Assembly: GCF_000720635.1 (NCBI RefSeq)
Contig: NZ_JOCF01000060.1
Span: 50,282 to 114,281 of the forward strand
Direction of reading: 5' to 3'
DNA from: Streptomyces sp. NRRL WC-3742
GTDB lineage: Bacteria; Actinomycetota; Actinomycetes; Streptomycetales; Streptomycetaceae
DNA: 64,000 nucleotides
Part shown: in pieces, positions 8,240 to 17,285 of the stretch
Position numbering within the stretch: the first letter of the stretch is position 1
Layout of the letters: each line of letters opens with the position of its first letter
Notes under the pieces: model-generated
The model's input: only the letters and a program-made list of their open reading frames with translations
The model's database searches: none
Told to the model about the DNA's origin: nothing
Position numbers and translations under genes: made by a program

Positions 8240-9682
8240 ATGACGCAATCGGCCGAGAATCGGCTGGACGGTCCGCTGGTCAAGCTGATCGTCGTCATGG
8301 CGCTCGCGTCGGTCACCGCGACGCTGAACGCGACCATCGTCGGTGTCGGGCTGAGCCCCCTCGCCGACACCTTCGACACGACGCTCACCACGGCCGAGTG
8401 GGTCATCACCGGCTACCTGCTGGCGGTGGCCGCGACCATCCCGGTGACCGGCTGGGCCGTGGACCACTTCGGCGGCAAGAAGGTCTGGATCTTCGGGCTG
8501 GTCCTCTACACCCTGACGGCCGTCGCCTCGGCCCTGTCCTGGAACATCGCCTCGCTGGTGACCTTCCGCATCCTCCAGGGCGTGGCCGCCGGCATCATCG
8601 AGCCGGTCATGATGACGCTCACCGCCCGCGCGGCCGGCCCGGCCCGGCTGGGCAGGGTGATGGGCCTGCTGGCGCTGCCGATGACGCTCGGCCCGGTGAT
8701 CGGCCCGATCCTCGGCGGTGTCATCGCGGACAACCTGCACTGGAGTTGGCTGTTCCTGGTGAACGTGCCGATCGTGCTGGCGGCGCTGGTGTTCTCGTTC
8801 AAGGTGGTGCCCGCCGACGTGCCCGCCGAGGGCGAGCGCGCGACCTTCGACGTGCTCGGCACGGTGCTGCTGAGCCCCGGCTTCGCCGTCCTGGTGTACG
8901 GGCTGTCGCAGACCGCCCACGAGGGCTTCGGCTCGACCACGGTGGTCGTCTCGCTGCTCGTCGGCGCCGCGCTGGTGGCCGGGTTCGTGGTGCACGCGCT
9001 CACCACCCGCCGCACCCCGCTGATCGACGTCCGGCTGCTCGCCAACAAGGGCTTCACGGCCGCGGTGGTCGCGATGGCGCTCACCGGCGCGGCGGTGTTC
9101 TCGCTGTACGTGCTGCTGCCGCTCTACCAGCAGCAGGTGCACGGGCAGAGCCTGATGGCCAGTGGGCTGCTGCTGGCGCCGTTCGGTGTCGGCACCTTCC
9201 TCGGGATGCCGCTGGCCGGGCGGCTGAGCGACAGGCTCGGCGCCAACCTGCTGGTGCCGGTCGGCGCCACGCTGGTGGTGCTCGGCACCCTGGGCAACGC
9301 GCTGTCCTCCGCGAGCACCGGCCAACTGGTGCTGGGCCTCTACGCCCTGGTCTCGGGCCTCGGGCTCGGCTGCGTCGGCGCACCGACGCTGGCCTCGCTC
9401 TACCGGACCGTTCCGCTGGAGAAGACCTCGGGCGCGACGAGCACGATGCTCTCGCTCAACCAGGTCGGCGGCTCCTTCGGCGTGGCCCTGGTGGCGCTGC
9501 TGGTCCAGCGGGGCGTCGCGCACGGCGACTCCGTCCGGGACGCGTTCTCCACCACCTTCTGGTGGGAGCTGGCGATGACCGCGGCCATCGTGGTCGTGGG
9601 CCTGCTCCTGCCCGGCCGCCCGAAGGCGTTCGAGGCCGGACCGGTGGTGGAGGAGGTCACCGGCGAGCCGGTGACCTCCTGA
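8240..9682 (+). CDS. MFS drug exporter, DHA2 (14-helix EmrB/QacA) type
   Basis: A 480-residue integral membrane protein from the ATG at 8240 (AAGGA 5 bases upstream). It has an N-terminal helix followed by the motif-A region around DHFGGKK, the LGPVIGPILGG motif C of drug/H+ antiporters, and a length and helix count fitting the 14-TM DHA2 class. In abyssomicin-type clusters a transporter of this class (AbyD) is the presumed self-resistance pump; that is the likely role here. It ends convergently with an acyltransferase gene; the short gap holds imperfect GCTCCTGAG-like repeats. Confidence 0.93.
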   Translation: MTQSAENRLDGPLVKLIVVMALASVTATLNATIVGVGLSPLADTFDTTLTTAEWVITGYLLAVAATIPVTGWAVDHFGGKKVWIFGLVLYTLTAVASALSWNIASLVTFRILQGVAAGIIEPVMMTLTARAAGPARLGRVMGLLALPMTLGPVIGPILGGVIADNLHWSWLFLVNVPIVLAALVFSFKVVPADVPAEGERATFDVLGTVLLSPGFAVLVYGLSQTAHEGFGSTTVVVSLLVGAALVAGFVVHALTTRRTPLIDVRLLANKGFTAAVVAMALTGAAVFSLYVLLPLYQQQVHGQSLMASGLLLAPFGVGTFLGMPLAGRLSDRLGANLLVPVGATLVVLGTLGNALSSASTGQLVLGLYALVSGLGLGCVGAPTLASLYRTVPLEKTSGATSTMLSLNQVGGSFGVALVALLVQRGVAHGDSVRDAFSTTFWWELAMTAAIVVVGLLLPGRPKAFEAGPVVEEVTGEPVTS

Positions 9683-9743
9683 GCTCCTAAGCTCCTGGGC
9701 TGCTGAGCTGCTGAGGTGCTGGCCTTCCGACCCGACCCGCGCG

Positions 9744-10898
9744 TCAGCCGGCGCGCCCGCCGGCGGGAACCCGTTCCGGCCGCTCCCCGCGAGCGGCCGG
9801 ACGGCTCCACCGGCGCATCGCCGGGGCCTCCACGAGGCGGTGGACCAGCCAGGACCCCGCGATGGTCACGACCAGCAGCACCACCCCGAGGCCCGCGAAC
9901 TCGGGCACCGACCAGACCCTGGTCTCCCCGAGGGCGAGCCGGACGTAGTGCAGCACCAGGTGGTGCGTCATGTAGAAGGCGAAGGAGATCTCGCCCAGCC
10001 ACACCGCCGTCGCGCCCCGGAACGGCGAGCGGGCACCGGTCGTGTCCGCCCGCGCCGAGGCCGCGACGAACAGGGCCAGCGGCAGCGCGAGCGTGGCGGA
10101 GAGCCCGTACACCGTGGGCACCAGCGCCAGTTGGGCCGCCGCCCCGGCCGCGACCAGCAGCGCCGCACCCGGCATGCCGAGCCCGATCCAGCGGCCGGCC
10201 AGCACGATCCGGGCCAGCAGAATGCCGAGCACGAAGTCCAGGGCGCGCACCGCGGGCAGCGCCACCAGGAACCAGTTCTGCGTCAGCGTCATCTCCAGCC
10301 CGGGCAGCCGGGGTTCGGAGGGGAACACGTGGTCGGCGACGAACGGGAGCAGCGCGATCGTCGCCGCCACGCCCCAGACCCAGGCCCAGAGCCGCTCCGG
10401 CCGTATCCGCCCGATCAGGGCGTGCAGCCAGGGGAAGGCCAGGTAGAAGGACAGCTCGACGCTGAGCGACCAGCTGGGCAGGTTGACCGCCCGCATCACG
10501 TCCAGGTCCGGGAGCCAGGCGTTCAGCAGGAAGAAGCTGGGCAACAGCCGTGCGGTGGTGAGCAGTTCGCCCGCGGCGAGGGCCAGCAGGAGCGCCGCCA
10601 GCCAGGTCGCCAGATGGGTCGGGAAGACCTTCACCAGTCGGCGCCGCCAGAACCGCGTACGGCTGTCGCCGGGCCGGGCCGACCAGGTCATGACGAATCC
10701 GCTGAGGATGAAGAAGAACTCCACCCCCAGCCAGCCCAGGCCGAAGGCGTACCGGAACACCGCCTCGGTCGGGCCGGGGGCGAGGTAGCCCTCGACCGAG
10801 AGGTGGGTGAAGTAGACGAGCAGGGCGGCGGCGAAGCGCAGCCCTGTGAGGGACGGCAGGCGCGGGAACACGGTGCGTCTGTCGAGGGGTTCGGTCAT
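9744..10898 (-). CDS. Membrane acyltransferase, acyltransferase-3 (OafA/YrhL) family
   Basis: 384 residues with about ten hydrophobic helices. It starts with the family signature LPSLTGLRFAAALLVYFTH (the RxxA region) and has FFILSGFVMTW, the SWSLSVELSFYL segment and the ITFAFYMTHH-like segment near the C-terminus (EISFAFYMTHH). These enzymes move acyl groups across or at the membrane onto sugars, peptides or macrolides. The start at 10,898 has AAGGA 6 bases upstream. A heptamer-repeat promoter at 10,967-11,012 ties it to the cluster regulon, so acylation of the product or its precursor is plausible but unproven. I know of no equivalent in the aby cluster. Confidence 0.88.
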   Translation of the reverse strand: MTEPLDRRTVFPRLPSLTGLRFAAALLVYFTHLSVEGYLAPGPTEAVFRYAFGLGWLGVEFFFILSGFVMTWSARPGDSRTRFWRRRLVKVFPTHLATWLAALLLALAAGELLTTARLLPSFFLLNAWLPDLDVMRAVNLPSWSLSVELSFYLAFPWLHALIGRIRPERLWAWVWGVAATIALLPFVADHVFPSEPRLPGLEMTLTQNWFLVALPAVRALDFVLGILLARIVLAGRWIGLGMPGAALLVAAGAAAQLALVPTVYGLSATLALPLALFVAASARADTTGARSPFRGATAVWLGEISFAFYMTHHLVLHYVRLALGETRVWSVPEFAGLGVVLLVVTIAGSWLVHRLVEAPAMRRWSRPAARGERPERVPAGGRAG

Positions 10899-10966
10899 CG
10901 CGATTCCTTGCGGGAGGGCGGACGGAGCGGGCGGTGGCCGCCGGTGCGGCCCCGCCCGGTCCCGTC

Positions 10967-11012
10967 AGCCTCCATCGGGTGCCTAAACCCCTCCTGCCCC
11001 AGGAGCTAAACC
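10967..11012 (-). promoter_or_regulatory. SARP-type promoter of the acyltransferase gene
   Basis: On the minus strand: GGTTTAG, a weaker GGGGCAG, GGTTTAG, 10 bp, GAGGCT as -10. The two perfect heptamers are 23 bp apart; the middle copy is 11 bp from the downstream one. Confidence 0.65.
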
Positions 11013-11112
11013 TGCCGCCGCCGCGGCCTTGCCGTGCCCGCGCCGTGCCCCCGCGGACGGACAGCCGTGCGCACCGGACGGGAGCCCCGTCCGGTGCGCG
11101 CCCGCATGCCTG

Positions 11113-12105
11113 TCAGAGGTCGACGAACTGCCGACTGAACTCGGTCAGCCGGTCACCGGCGACCTGCCCGGCGGGCACCGCGGCCTCGATCGCGGCCAGC
11201 TCCTCCGGGCTGAGGGAGAGCGTCGCGGCGGCGAGGTTCTCCTCCAGGTGGTCGATCCGCCGGGTGCCGGGGATCGGGACCACGTCCTCGCCCTGGTGGT
11301 GCACCCAGGCGAGCGCCAACTGGCCGACGGATACTCCGAGTTCGATGGCGAGCGGCTCCAGCCGGTCGACCAGGGAGAGGTTGCCGGGGAAGTTCTCCGG
11401 GGTGAACCGCGGCTGGGCAACGGTCCGGAAGTCCTCCGGCCCGAACACCTCGGCAGCCCGGTAGCGGCCGGTGAGCAGGCCCCGGGCGAGCGGCGCGTTG
11501 GGCACGATGCTGATGCCCAACTCGCGTGCGAGCGGCACCACTTCGCTCTCCAGCTCGCGGGAGAACAGGGACCACTCGGTCTGTACGGCGGCCAGCGGGT
11601 GCACGGCGTGGGCCCGGCGGATGGTCGCCGGGGCGGCCTCGGAGAGCCCGATGTAGCGGACCTTCCCGGCCTCGACCAGCTCGGCCAGCGCGCCGACCGT
11701 CTCCTCGATCGGCACCGAGGGGTCCACCCGGGCCGGGTAGAAGAGGTCGATGTGGTCCAGGCCGAGGCGCTCGAGCGAGGCGTCGGCGGACTGCTTCACG
11801 TACGCGGCGTCGCCGCGCACCGCCTGCCCGATCCCGTCGCCGGTGCGCACCACGCCGAACTTGGTGGCCACCACCGCCTCGTCGCGCCGGCCGGCCACCG
11901 CCCGGCCGACCAGCTCCTCGCTCAGCCCGTGCCCGTAGACATCGGCGGTGTCGATCAGGGTGACCCCCAGGTCGAGCGCCCGGCGGATGGTCGCGACGGC
12001 CTGCTCGGGGTCGGTCGGGCCGTAGAACTCGCTCAGGCCCAGGGCTCCGAGCCCCTGGGCGCCGACTTCCAGGCCGCCCAGGCGGCGGGTGGGGACATCG
12101 TTCAC
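11113..12105 (-). CDS. Aldo/keto reductase with catalytic His replaced by Ala
   Basis: 330 residues from the GTG at 12,105 (GGAG 8 bases upstream). It is an AKR TIM barrel with DTADVYGHG (Asp and Tyr of the tetrad), VVATKFG (Lys), and the NADPH-binding end [16 protein letters not shown]. In close relatives the fourth residue lies in YYQHRVDP; here the segment reads FYPARVDP, with Ala125 in place of His. That His governs alkene versus carbonyl reduction in the wider superfamily, so the activity may differ or be lost. The gene sits below SARP1 and has its own heptamer-repeat promoter at 12,151-12,184, which argues for a real role in the pathway. Confidence 0.9.
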   Translation of the reverse strand: MNDVPTRRLGGLEVGAQGLGALGLSEFYGPTDPEQAVATIRRALDLGVTLIDTADVYGHGLSEELVGRAVAGRRDEAVVATKFGVVRTGDGIGQAVRGDAAYVKQSADASLERLGLDHIDLFYPARVDPSVPIEETVGALAELVEAGKVRYIGLSEAAPATIRRAHAVHPLAAVQTEWSLFSRELESEVVPLARELGISIVPNAPLARGLLTGRYRAAEVFGPEDFRTVAQPRFTPENFPGNLSLVDRLEPLAIELGVSVGQLALAWVHHQGEDVVPIPGTRRIDHLEENLAAATLSLSPEELAAIEAAVPAGQVAGDRLTEFSRQFVDL

Positions 12106-12150
12106 GCGAATCGCTCCGTCATCGCTCGGGGTTCCGGTTCGGCCTCCCCC

Positions 12151-12184
12151 AGCCTGCCGAAGGGGGCTAAACCACACCCAAACG
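12151..12184 (-). promoter_or_regulatory. SARP-type promoter of the aldo/keto reductase gene
   Basis: On the minus strand: CGTTTGG, 4 bp, GGTTTAG, 10 bp, CAGGCT as -10; it lies 46-79 bases upstream of the GTG. The same -10 and the same CGTTTGG variant occur at 15,130-15,163. Confidence 0.7.
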
Positions 12185-12200
12185 GCCGTGTGACGGTGGA

Positions 12201-13019
12201 TCAGGCCCGGGCGGCCACGGCCGTGGGCACGGGCGCGCGCCGGGCACCGCCTTCTCCCCGACCCTCGCCCCGCGCCTCGCCGCGCACCTCCAGGATGGTG
12301 CGCTGCAGGTTGCGCAGCCAGCAGCCCGGCTCCAGGCCCAGCTCCCGGTTGAGGGTGTCCCGCGCGGAGTGGTAGACGCCCAGGGCCTCGGCCTGCCGGC
12401 CGGAGCGCCACAGGGCGAGCATCAGCTGCGCGTAGAAGGTCTCCTGGAGCGGGTGCTCGCGGATCAGGCAGCGCAGCTGGGAGACCACCTCGCGGTCCCT
12501 CGAGAGCATCAGCTTCGACTCCACCAGCAGTTCGCTGCACTCCAGTTGGAGCTCCTGCAGCCAGGCCGCGAAGGTGTTGACCACCGGCCCGGCCTGAAGG
12601 CCCGCCAGGACCGGGCCGCGCCACAGGGCGACGATCTTCTCCAGCAGGTCGCACGCCTCCTCGTAGCGCCGCTCGCGCATCATCGCCCGGGCGGTGGGCA
12701 GCTGCTCCTGGAGGGCCTGGAAGTCGACGGCCTGCGGCGGCGTCCACAGGACGTAGCCGGGCGCCCGGGTGATGACCGGATCGGGCTCGCCGAGGCGGGT
12801 CAGCAGCTTGCGCAGCTGCGAGACGTACACGTAGACGGCGTCCCGGGCGCGCTGCGGCGGATCGGCGGGCCACAGCTCGCGCACCAGGTCGTCCACCGAG
12901 ACGACCTGGCCCATGCGGGCGAGCAGGACGGCCAGCACCGCCTCGGTCTTGCGGGAGCCGATCACGACCGGGCCGTCCGCGTCGCTGACCCTGAGCGGGC
13001 CGAGTACCTCGTACCTCAC
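12201..13019 (-). CDS. SARP-family transcriptional activator 1
   Basis: 272 residues from the GTG at 13,019 (GGAGGAGCACCG directly upstream). An OmpR-type winged helix occupies about residues 1-95 ([42 protein letters not shown]), followed by the BTAD helical domain (about 100-245) with [30 protein letters not shown] and ELGLEPG. The length is that of a small SARP such as ActII-4 or AbyI. SARPs bind direct heptamer repeats beside the -35 region; six such repeats occur in this cluster. The C-terminal tail is Gly/Arg-rich and probably disordered. Confidence 0.93.
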   Translation of the reverse strand: MRYEVLGPLRVSDADGPVVIGSRKTEAVLAVLLARMGQVVSVDDLVRELWPADPPQRARDAVYVYVSQLRKLLTRLGEPDPVITRAPGYVLWTPPQAVDFQALQEQLPTARAMMRERRYEEACDLLEKIVALWRGPVLAGLQAGPVVNTFAAWLQELQLECSELLVESKLMLSRDREVVSQLRCLIREHPLQETFYAQLMLALWRSGRQAEALGVYHSARDTLNRELGLEPGCWLRNLQRTILEVRGEARGEGRGEGGARRAPVPTAVAARA

Positions 13020-13219
13020 CGGTGCTCCTCCTCCGCGCACGCCTCCGCCGCACCTGTCGGCGCAGCGGTCGTCGGCGGCCTGTCAGGGCGTCAACAACGT
13101 CCGGCGGGAGGCTATTCCCGCCCTGGCCGCAGATCCGACGGACCGCCGGGCAGGCCGAGGTCCGCCCGCAGCGTAGCGCCGTCGCGGTACCCGCCGCGCA
13201 GCGCTCCGCGTACGTCGGG

Positions 13220-14995
13220 TCACGACACCCGGCCGTGCTCCTCGACCACCAGGCGCACCAGGGCCGCGCGGGAGCCGATGCCCAACTTCCGGTAGGTGTG
13301 GGCGATGTGCACCTCGACCGTACGGGCGCTCACCCCGAGGCGGTCGGCGATCTCACGGCTGCGCAGGCCCGTGCCGACGAGTTCGGCGATCTCCCGTTCG
13401 CGTTCGGTGAGCAGGTCCAGGCTCGGCCCGCCGGGCGCGGGCGGCGCGGCGGCGGCCGGGGCGCGGGTGGTACGGGCGGCTCGGGTGGGGCGAGTGGTAC
13501 GGGCCGGGGCGGACGCCTTTCGGGGCGGACGCCCTGCCACGGACCCGTCGGGGCGGTCCCCGGCACCCAGGCGCGCGGTCGCCTCGGCGAGGAGGCGCCG
13601 CGATCCGGTACGGGCCGCCAGCTCGTCCGCCGCGGCGAGCAGTCGGCGGGCCACCCCGTCGTCGGCGGCCGGGCCCTGGCGCCGGAGCGCGGTGAGGGCG
13701 GCGCCGAGCCAGTGCCCGGCGAGGTCCGTGTCCCCGGTGCGCAGCGCCGTCCCGGCCGCCTCGGTGAGCACGGCCGCGTCCCGCGGGTCCAGCCCGGGGG
13801 TGGACCGTTCGATGTGCGCGGCGATCCGTTCGGCGGGGGCGCCGCGGGCGGTGAGGACCCCGATGGCTCGGCGGTGGGCGTCCACGCGCCAGCAGTTGTC
13901 GATGTCGTCGTAGACCAGCCACCGCACCAGCGGGTGCCGGAAGCCGCCGTGGGGGCTTCCGGCGAGCGGTCGCACCAGGTCCAGGCGGCGCAGTTCATCG
14001 AGGGCGCGGCACGCCTCGTCCTCGGTGGTCCCGGCGACGGCGGCGACGCCGGACGAGTCCAGCTCGGTGCCGAGGACCGAGGCGGCGGCGAGGACGAGCC
14101 GCTGGCGCGGGCCGAGGGCGGCGAGTTCCGTCACCAGGTGGCGGGCCAGCCGGTCGGGCAGGGCGGCGTCCGGCGGCAGGCCCCGCAGGTCGGCGAGCGA
14201 GCCCTCGGGGCGGCCGGAGAGCCGGCCGGGGCAGACCCGGGCGAGGGCCAGCAGGTAGAGCGGGTTCCCGTGGGCGTCCCGGTGCAGGGCGCGCATCCGG
14301 GGGTCGGTGGCGGGCAGCTCGAGCAGTTCGGCGGCCCGGGCGAGGTCGAGCCGGCACAGTTCGATCCGCCGGGTCGTGCCGAGCTGGCTGCCGCGGGCCA
14401 GGGCGGCGCGCAGCCCCTGCGGGGCCTGGCGCGGCCGGTGGGCGACGACCATCGCGAGCGGGGCGCGGGCGGGCCAGCGGATCAGCCCGTCGAGCAGCGC
14501 GAGCGAGCCGGGGTCGGCCGCGTGGACGTCGTCCAGCACGATCAACAGGCCCCGGCAGGTGTGCTGTTCGAGCAGTGCGCGCAGCCGGTCCGGGGTCGGG
14601 CAGCCGCCCGCCGGGACGTCCACGGACTCGGCGATCCACCGGATCAGCGCGATCAGCTCGTCGCGCAGCCCGGCCCGGTCGGCGAGGCCGATCCAGCCGC
14701 GCAGGATCTGGACGAACAGGCTTCCGGCCAGGTGCTGTTCGGCCGGGTCGGCCAGGGCGCGCAGGACGGTGAAGCCGCGCGCGGACGCCTCCTCGGCGAG
14801 CGCGGTGAGCAGCCGGGTCTTCCCGCTGCCCGGGTCTCCGGCGAGGTCCACCACTCTCTGGTGACCGTTCGTCACCTCGTCGAGCACTGAGCGGAGTTGA
14901 TGAAGTTCGGCGCGTCTCACGGTGTCCGTGCGGGCACGGTCGCGGATCACGATGCGGGTTTCTCGGTCTTCTCGGGTCTCCTGGACTGCGAACAC
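13220..14995 (-). CDS. LuxR-family regulator with N-terminal ATPase (LAL type)
   Basis: About 591 residues from the GTG at 14,995, preferred because a GGGGGAGGGG site lies about 8 bases upstream; an in-frame start at 15,076 has none. An AAA-type ATPase is at the N-terminus (Walker [12 protein letters not shown], Walker [10 protein letters not shown]). The C-terminus has a LuxR helix-turn-helix ([31 protein letters not shown]). It is shorter than typical 850-1000 residue LALs, and an Ala/Arg/Pro-rich linker of about 45 residues joins the halves. LALs are common pathway-specific activators; AbyH has this role in abyssomicin clusters. A 7-bp hairpin at 13,103-13,122 lies between this gene and SARP1. 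Confidence 0.9.
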   Translation of the reverse strand: MFAVQETREDRETRIVIRDRARTDTVRRAELHQLRSVLDEVTNGHQRVVDLAGDPGSGKTRLLTALAEEASARGFTVLRALADPAEQHLAGSLFVQILRGWIGLADRAGLRDELIALIRWIAESVDVPAGGCPTPDRLRALLEQHTCRGLLIVLDDVHAADPGSLALLDGLIRWPARAPLAMVVAHRPRQAPQGLRAALARGSQLGTTRRIELCRLDLARAAELLELPATDPRMRALHRDAHGNPLYLLALARVCPGRLSGRPEGSLADLRGLPPDAALPDRLARHLVTELAALGPRQRLVLAAASVLGTELDSSGVAAVAGTTEDEACRALDELRRLDLVRPLAGSPHGGFRHPLVRWLVYDDIDNCWRVDAHRRAIGVLTARGAPAERIAAHIERSTPGLDPRDAAVLTEAAGTALRTGDTDLAGHWLGAALTALRRQGPAADDGVARRLLAAADELAARTGSRRLLAEATARLGAGDRPDGSVAGRPPRKASAPARTTRPTRAARTTRAPAAAAPPAPGGPSLDLLTEREREIAELVGTGLRSREIADRLGVSARTVEVHIAHTYRKLGIGSRAALVRLVVEEHGRVS

Positions 14996-15051
14996 GGTTG
15001 TTGCCCCTCCCCCGTGACGGGCGAAACTGGCGAATCCCCTCAACCACGGTC

Positions 15052-15074
15052 GATCGTATCTTCGAAGAGCGATC
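15052..15074. promoter_or_regulatory. Nested palindrome upstream of the LAL gene
   Basis: GATCG, 2 bp, the perfect palindrome TCTTCGAAGA, 2 bp, then GATC, in a locally AT-richer stretch about 57 bases before the LAL start and 150 before the acetyltransferase. It is a candidate operator for the divergent promoters; the cognate protein is unknown. Confidence 0.4.
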
Positions 15075-15129
15075 AACCAGCTTGACGAAACAAGGAATTC
15101 ACGAATCCAGCGGCCGCCCCCGAGCTCAC

Positions 15130-15163
15130 GCTTCAGGTCCCGTTTGGTCCCGTGCGCCAGGCT
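15130..15163 (+). promoter_or_regulatory. SARP-type promoter of the acetyltransferase-hydrolase operon
   Basis: GCTTCAG, 4 bp, CGTTTGG (11-bp period), 10 bp, CAGGCT as -10; 63-96 bases before the ATG at 15,226. The expected 5' leader then contains a GACC-rich simple repeat (about 15,177-15,214). Confidence 0.62.
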
Positions 15164-15225
15164 CGGTCCCCCGACCTACCCGACCGACCTGACCGACCCG
15201 ACCGACCCGACCCGAGGGGCGCGTG

Positions 15226-16092
15226 ATGACCAGTCCGACCGGAGCCGAGCCCCGGCTCGCACCACCGGCGCGCGAGCGGCGGCACACCCTGTACTTCCTG
15301 GAGGCGATCCGGGACTTCTCACCGGTCTTCCTGGACACCGAGGTGGACGCCACCCGGCTGCTCGCCCACCGGGCCGCGGCCCGCGAGGCCGGGCACCGCC
15401 GCTCGGTGGTCGGCTACCTGCTGGTGGCCGCGGGCGAGGTGCTGGCCCGGCACCCCGAGGCCAACTCCGCCTACCGGGGCGGCCCGCGCCCCCGGGTGGC
15501 CACCTATCCGACGGTGACCGGCAAGGTCACCCTCGACCGCACCCTCGGCGGCACCCGGGTGGTGCTGTCCACCGTCGTCCCCGAGCCGCACACCGCGGGC
15601 CTGGCCGAGGTGCAGCGCCGGCTGGACCGGGTGCTGGACGGCGACCCGGCCGAACTGCCCGAGTTCGCGGGCGTCCGGGCCCTGCACCGGATGTCCTGGC
15701 TGCGCGGCCGGCTGCGCTTCGCCCGCGCGGCCCGAGACCTGCGGCTGCGCCCGCTGATCACCGGCACCTTCGCCGTCACCTCGCTCGGCCACCGGCCGGT
15801 GGACGGCTTCCACTCCGTGGGCGGCACCACGATCACCCTCGGCCTCGGCCGGATCGCCGACCGCCCGGCGGTGAGGGACGGCGAGATCGTCGTCGCGCCG
15901 GTGTTCCGGCTCAGCCTCGCCTTCGACCACCGGGTCATCGACGGCGCGGAGGCCGCCGACGTCCTGGCCGAGATCCGCACCGCGCTGGAGGAGTGGCCCG
16001 AGCCCGAGCCCGAGCCCGAGCCCGACCCCGTCGCCGTCGCCGTCGCCGGGCAGGAGAGCGGCGAGTCCGCCCCCTCGGAGGTGACGGCATGA
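15226..16092 (+). CDS. 2-oxoacid dehydrogenase E2-like acetyltransferase (AbyA4 type)
   Basis: 288 residues; only the catalytic domain of the E2 acyltransferase family is present, with no lipoyl or E1-binding domain. The active-site motif is FDHRVIDG, with His235 and Asp239. A Glu-Pro repeat tail follows at about 255-268. In agglomerin and abyssomicin biosynthesis this enzyme acetylates the primary hydroxyl of the tetronate so that acetate can be eliminated to give the exocyclic methylene. The next gene, overlapping by ATGA, is the matching elimination enzyme. The ATG at 15,226 is used, with GAGGGG 6 bases upstream; a GTG three bases earlier is possible. Motif and context together make this assignment strong. 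Confidence 0.88.
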   Translation: MTSPTGAEPRLAPPARERRHTLYFLEAIRDFSPVFLDTEVDATRLLAHRAAAREAGHRRSVVGYLLVAAGEVLARHPEANSAYRGGPRPRVATYPTVTGKVTLDRTLGGTRVVLSTVVPEPHTAGLAEVQRRLDRVLDGDPAELPEFAGVRALHRMSWLRGRLRFARAARDLRLRPLITGTFAVTSLGHRPVDGFHSVGGTTITLGLGRIADRPAVRDGEIVVAPVFRLSLAFDHRVIDGAEAADVLAEIRTALEEWPEPEPEPEPDPVAVAVAGQESGESAPSEVTA

Positions 16093-17177
16093 CGGCCGTG
16101 GCCCCGGCGAACGACCTCGCCGAACTCAAGCGCTTCGTGGTCGCGCAGGCCACCTCCCAGGGCATCACCCCCGCCGAGTACGGGGCCGTCCTGGACGGCG
16201 TCGTGGACGACGGCGACGGCGGCCCCGGCTCCTGGGTGCGCCGCTGGAGCGAGGCCGGCGAGCGCCTGGAGCGCGAGGGCCGGCTGCTGGAGGCCGGGCG
16301 CTACTACACGATGGCCCGCTTCCCGTACCCGTCCGGCTCCGCCCGGCGCGAGGCCGAGGCGCGCGCCCGCGAGGTCTTCGCCCGCTGGGCCGCCAACCTC
16401 CCCGGCCTCGAGCGGATCGAGGTGCCCACCGCGGCCGGCCCGGTCGCGGCCTGGGCGGGCGGACTGTCGGCGGACAACCCCAAGCCCCTGCTGCTGATGT
16501 CCGGTGGGATCATCAGCCTCAAGGAGCAGTGGGCGCCCGTCCTGCTCCAGCTGGCCGAGTTCGGCCTGGCCGGGGTGGTCACCGAGATGCCCGGCGTCGG
16601 CGAGAACCCGCTGCCGTACGACCTGACCGCGCCCGCGCTGCTGCCCGCCGTCCTCGACGCCGTCGCCGACCGCGCCGACACCGCGCGGACGTTCGCGCTG
16701 GCGCTCAGCTTCAGCGGCAACCTGGCGCTGCACGCCGCCCTCACCGACCCGCGCATCCGCGGCGTGGTCGGCGCGGGCCTACCGGTGCACGACTTCTTCA
16801 CCGACCGGGCCTGGCACGCCACCGTCCCCCGGGTCACCGTGGACACCCTCGCCCACCTGGCCCGCACCGACGCCGGATCGGTCTTCGACGCCCTCGCCCC
16901 GCTCGCCCTGGAACCGGACCGGCTCGGCGCCGTCGACATCCCCGTCGCCCTGGTCGCCAGCGCCCGGGACGAGATCATCCCGCCCTCCGACACCGACCGG
17001 CTGCGGCGCTCGCTGCGCAGCCTGCGCCTGCGGGTGCACGACGACGTGCACGGCTCGCCCCGGTACTTCCCGCAGACCCGGCTGTGGACGCTGCTCACGG
17101 TGCTGCGGATGAGCGGCGGCCCGCTGGACCGGCGGCTCGCACTCGGCGCCCAACTGCGCGCGCTCGACCGGCGCTGA
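16089..17177 (+). CDS. Alpha/beta-hydrolase-fold elimination enzyme (AbyA5 type)
   Basis: 362 residues, overlapping the acetyltransferase stop by 4 bases. An N-terminal helical region (about 1-115) precedes an alpha/beta-hydrolase core with GGIISLKEQW (oxyanion strand), the nucleophile region ALSFSGNLAL, ASARDEIIPP (Asp) and VHDDVHGS (His). This matches the AbyA5/Agg5 class that removes acetate from the acetylated tetronate to form the exocyclic alkene, the dienophile for the AbyU-type cyclisation. A stem-loop follows 23 bases after the stop. Confidence 0.85.
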   Translation: MTAVAPANDLAELKRFVVAQATSQGITPAEYGAVLDGVVDDGDGGPGSWVRRWSEAGERLEREGRLLEAGRYYTMARFPYPSGSARREAEARAREVFARWAANLPGLERIEVPTAAGPVAAWAGGLSADNPKPLLLMSGGIISLKEQWAPVLLQLAEFGLAGVVTEMPGVGENPLPYDLTAPALLPAVLDAVADRADTARTFALALSFSGNLALHAALTDPRIRGVVGAGLPVHDFFTDRAWHATVPRVTVDTLAHLARTDAGSVFDALAPLALEPDRLGAVDIPVALVASARDEIIPPSDTDRLRRSLRSLRLRVHDDVHGSPRYFPQTRLWTLLTVLRMSGGPLDRRLALGAQLRALDRR

Positions 17178-17200
17178 CGCGGCCGACAACCCGGTGCCCC

Positions 17201-17238
17201 GGCCGTCCGTACGTAGTTCCGCTGATGTGCGGACGGCC
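17201..17238 (+). terminator. 12-bp inverted repeat between hydrolase and SARP2
   Basis: GGCCGTCCGTAC and GTGCGGACGGCC pair over 12 positions (one G-U) around a 14-base loop. It probably terminates the hydrolase operon, or acts as an operator for SARP2, whose start is 47 bases further on. Confidence 0.5.
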
Positions 17239-17285
17239 CCGGTGGGACAACCTGAGCAGGACGACACGCTCTCAGGAGGCCCACT

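Noticed and set aside
15177..15214. GACC-rich tandem repeat as a regulatory element
   Set aside because: Simple low-complexity sequence in the acetyltransferase leader; similar strings occur in the SARP2 and permease tails, so it looks like slippage DNA.
15144..17177. 677-codon fusion of acetyltransferase region and hydrolase
   Set aside because: The first 315 codons are out of frame with the E2-like protein; the hydrolase has its own ATG overlapping the E2 stop.
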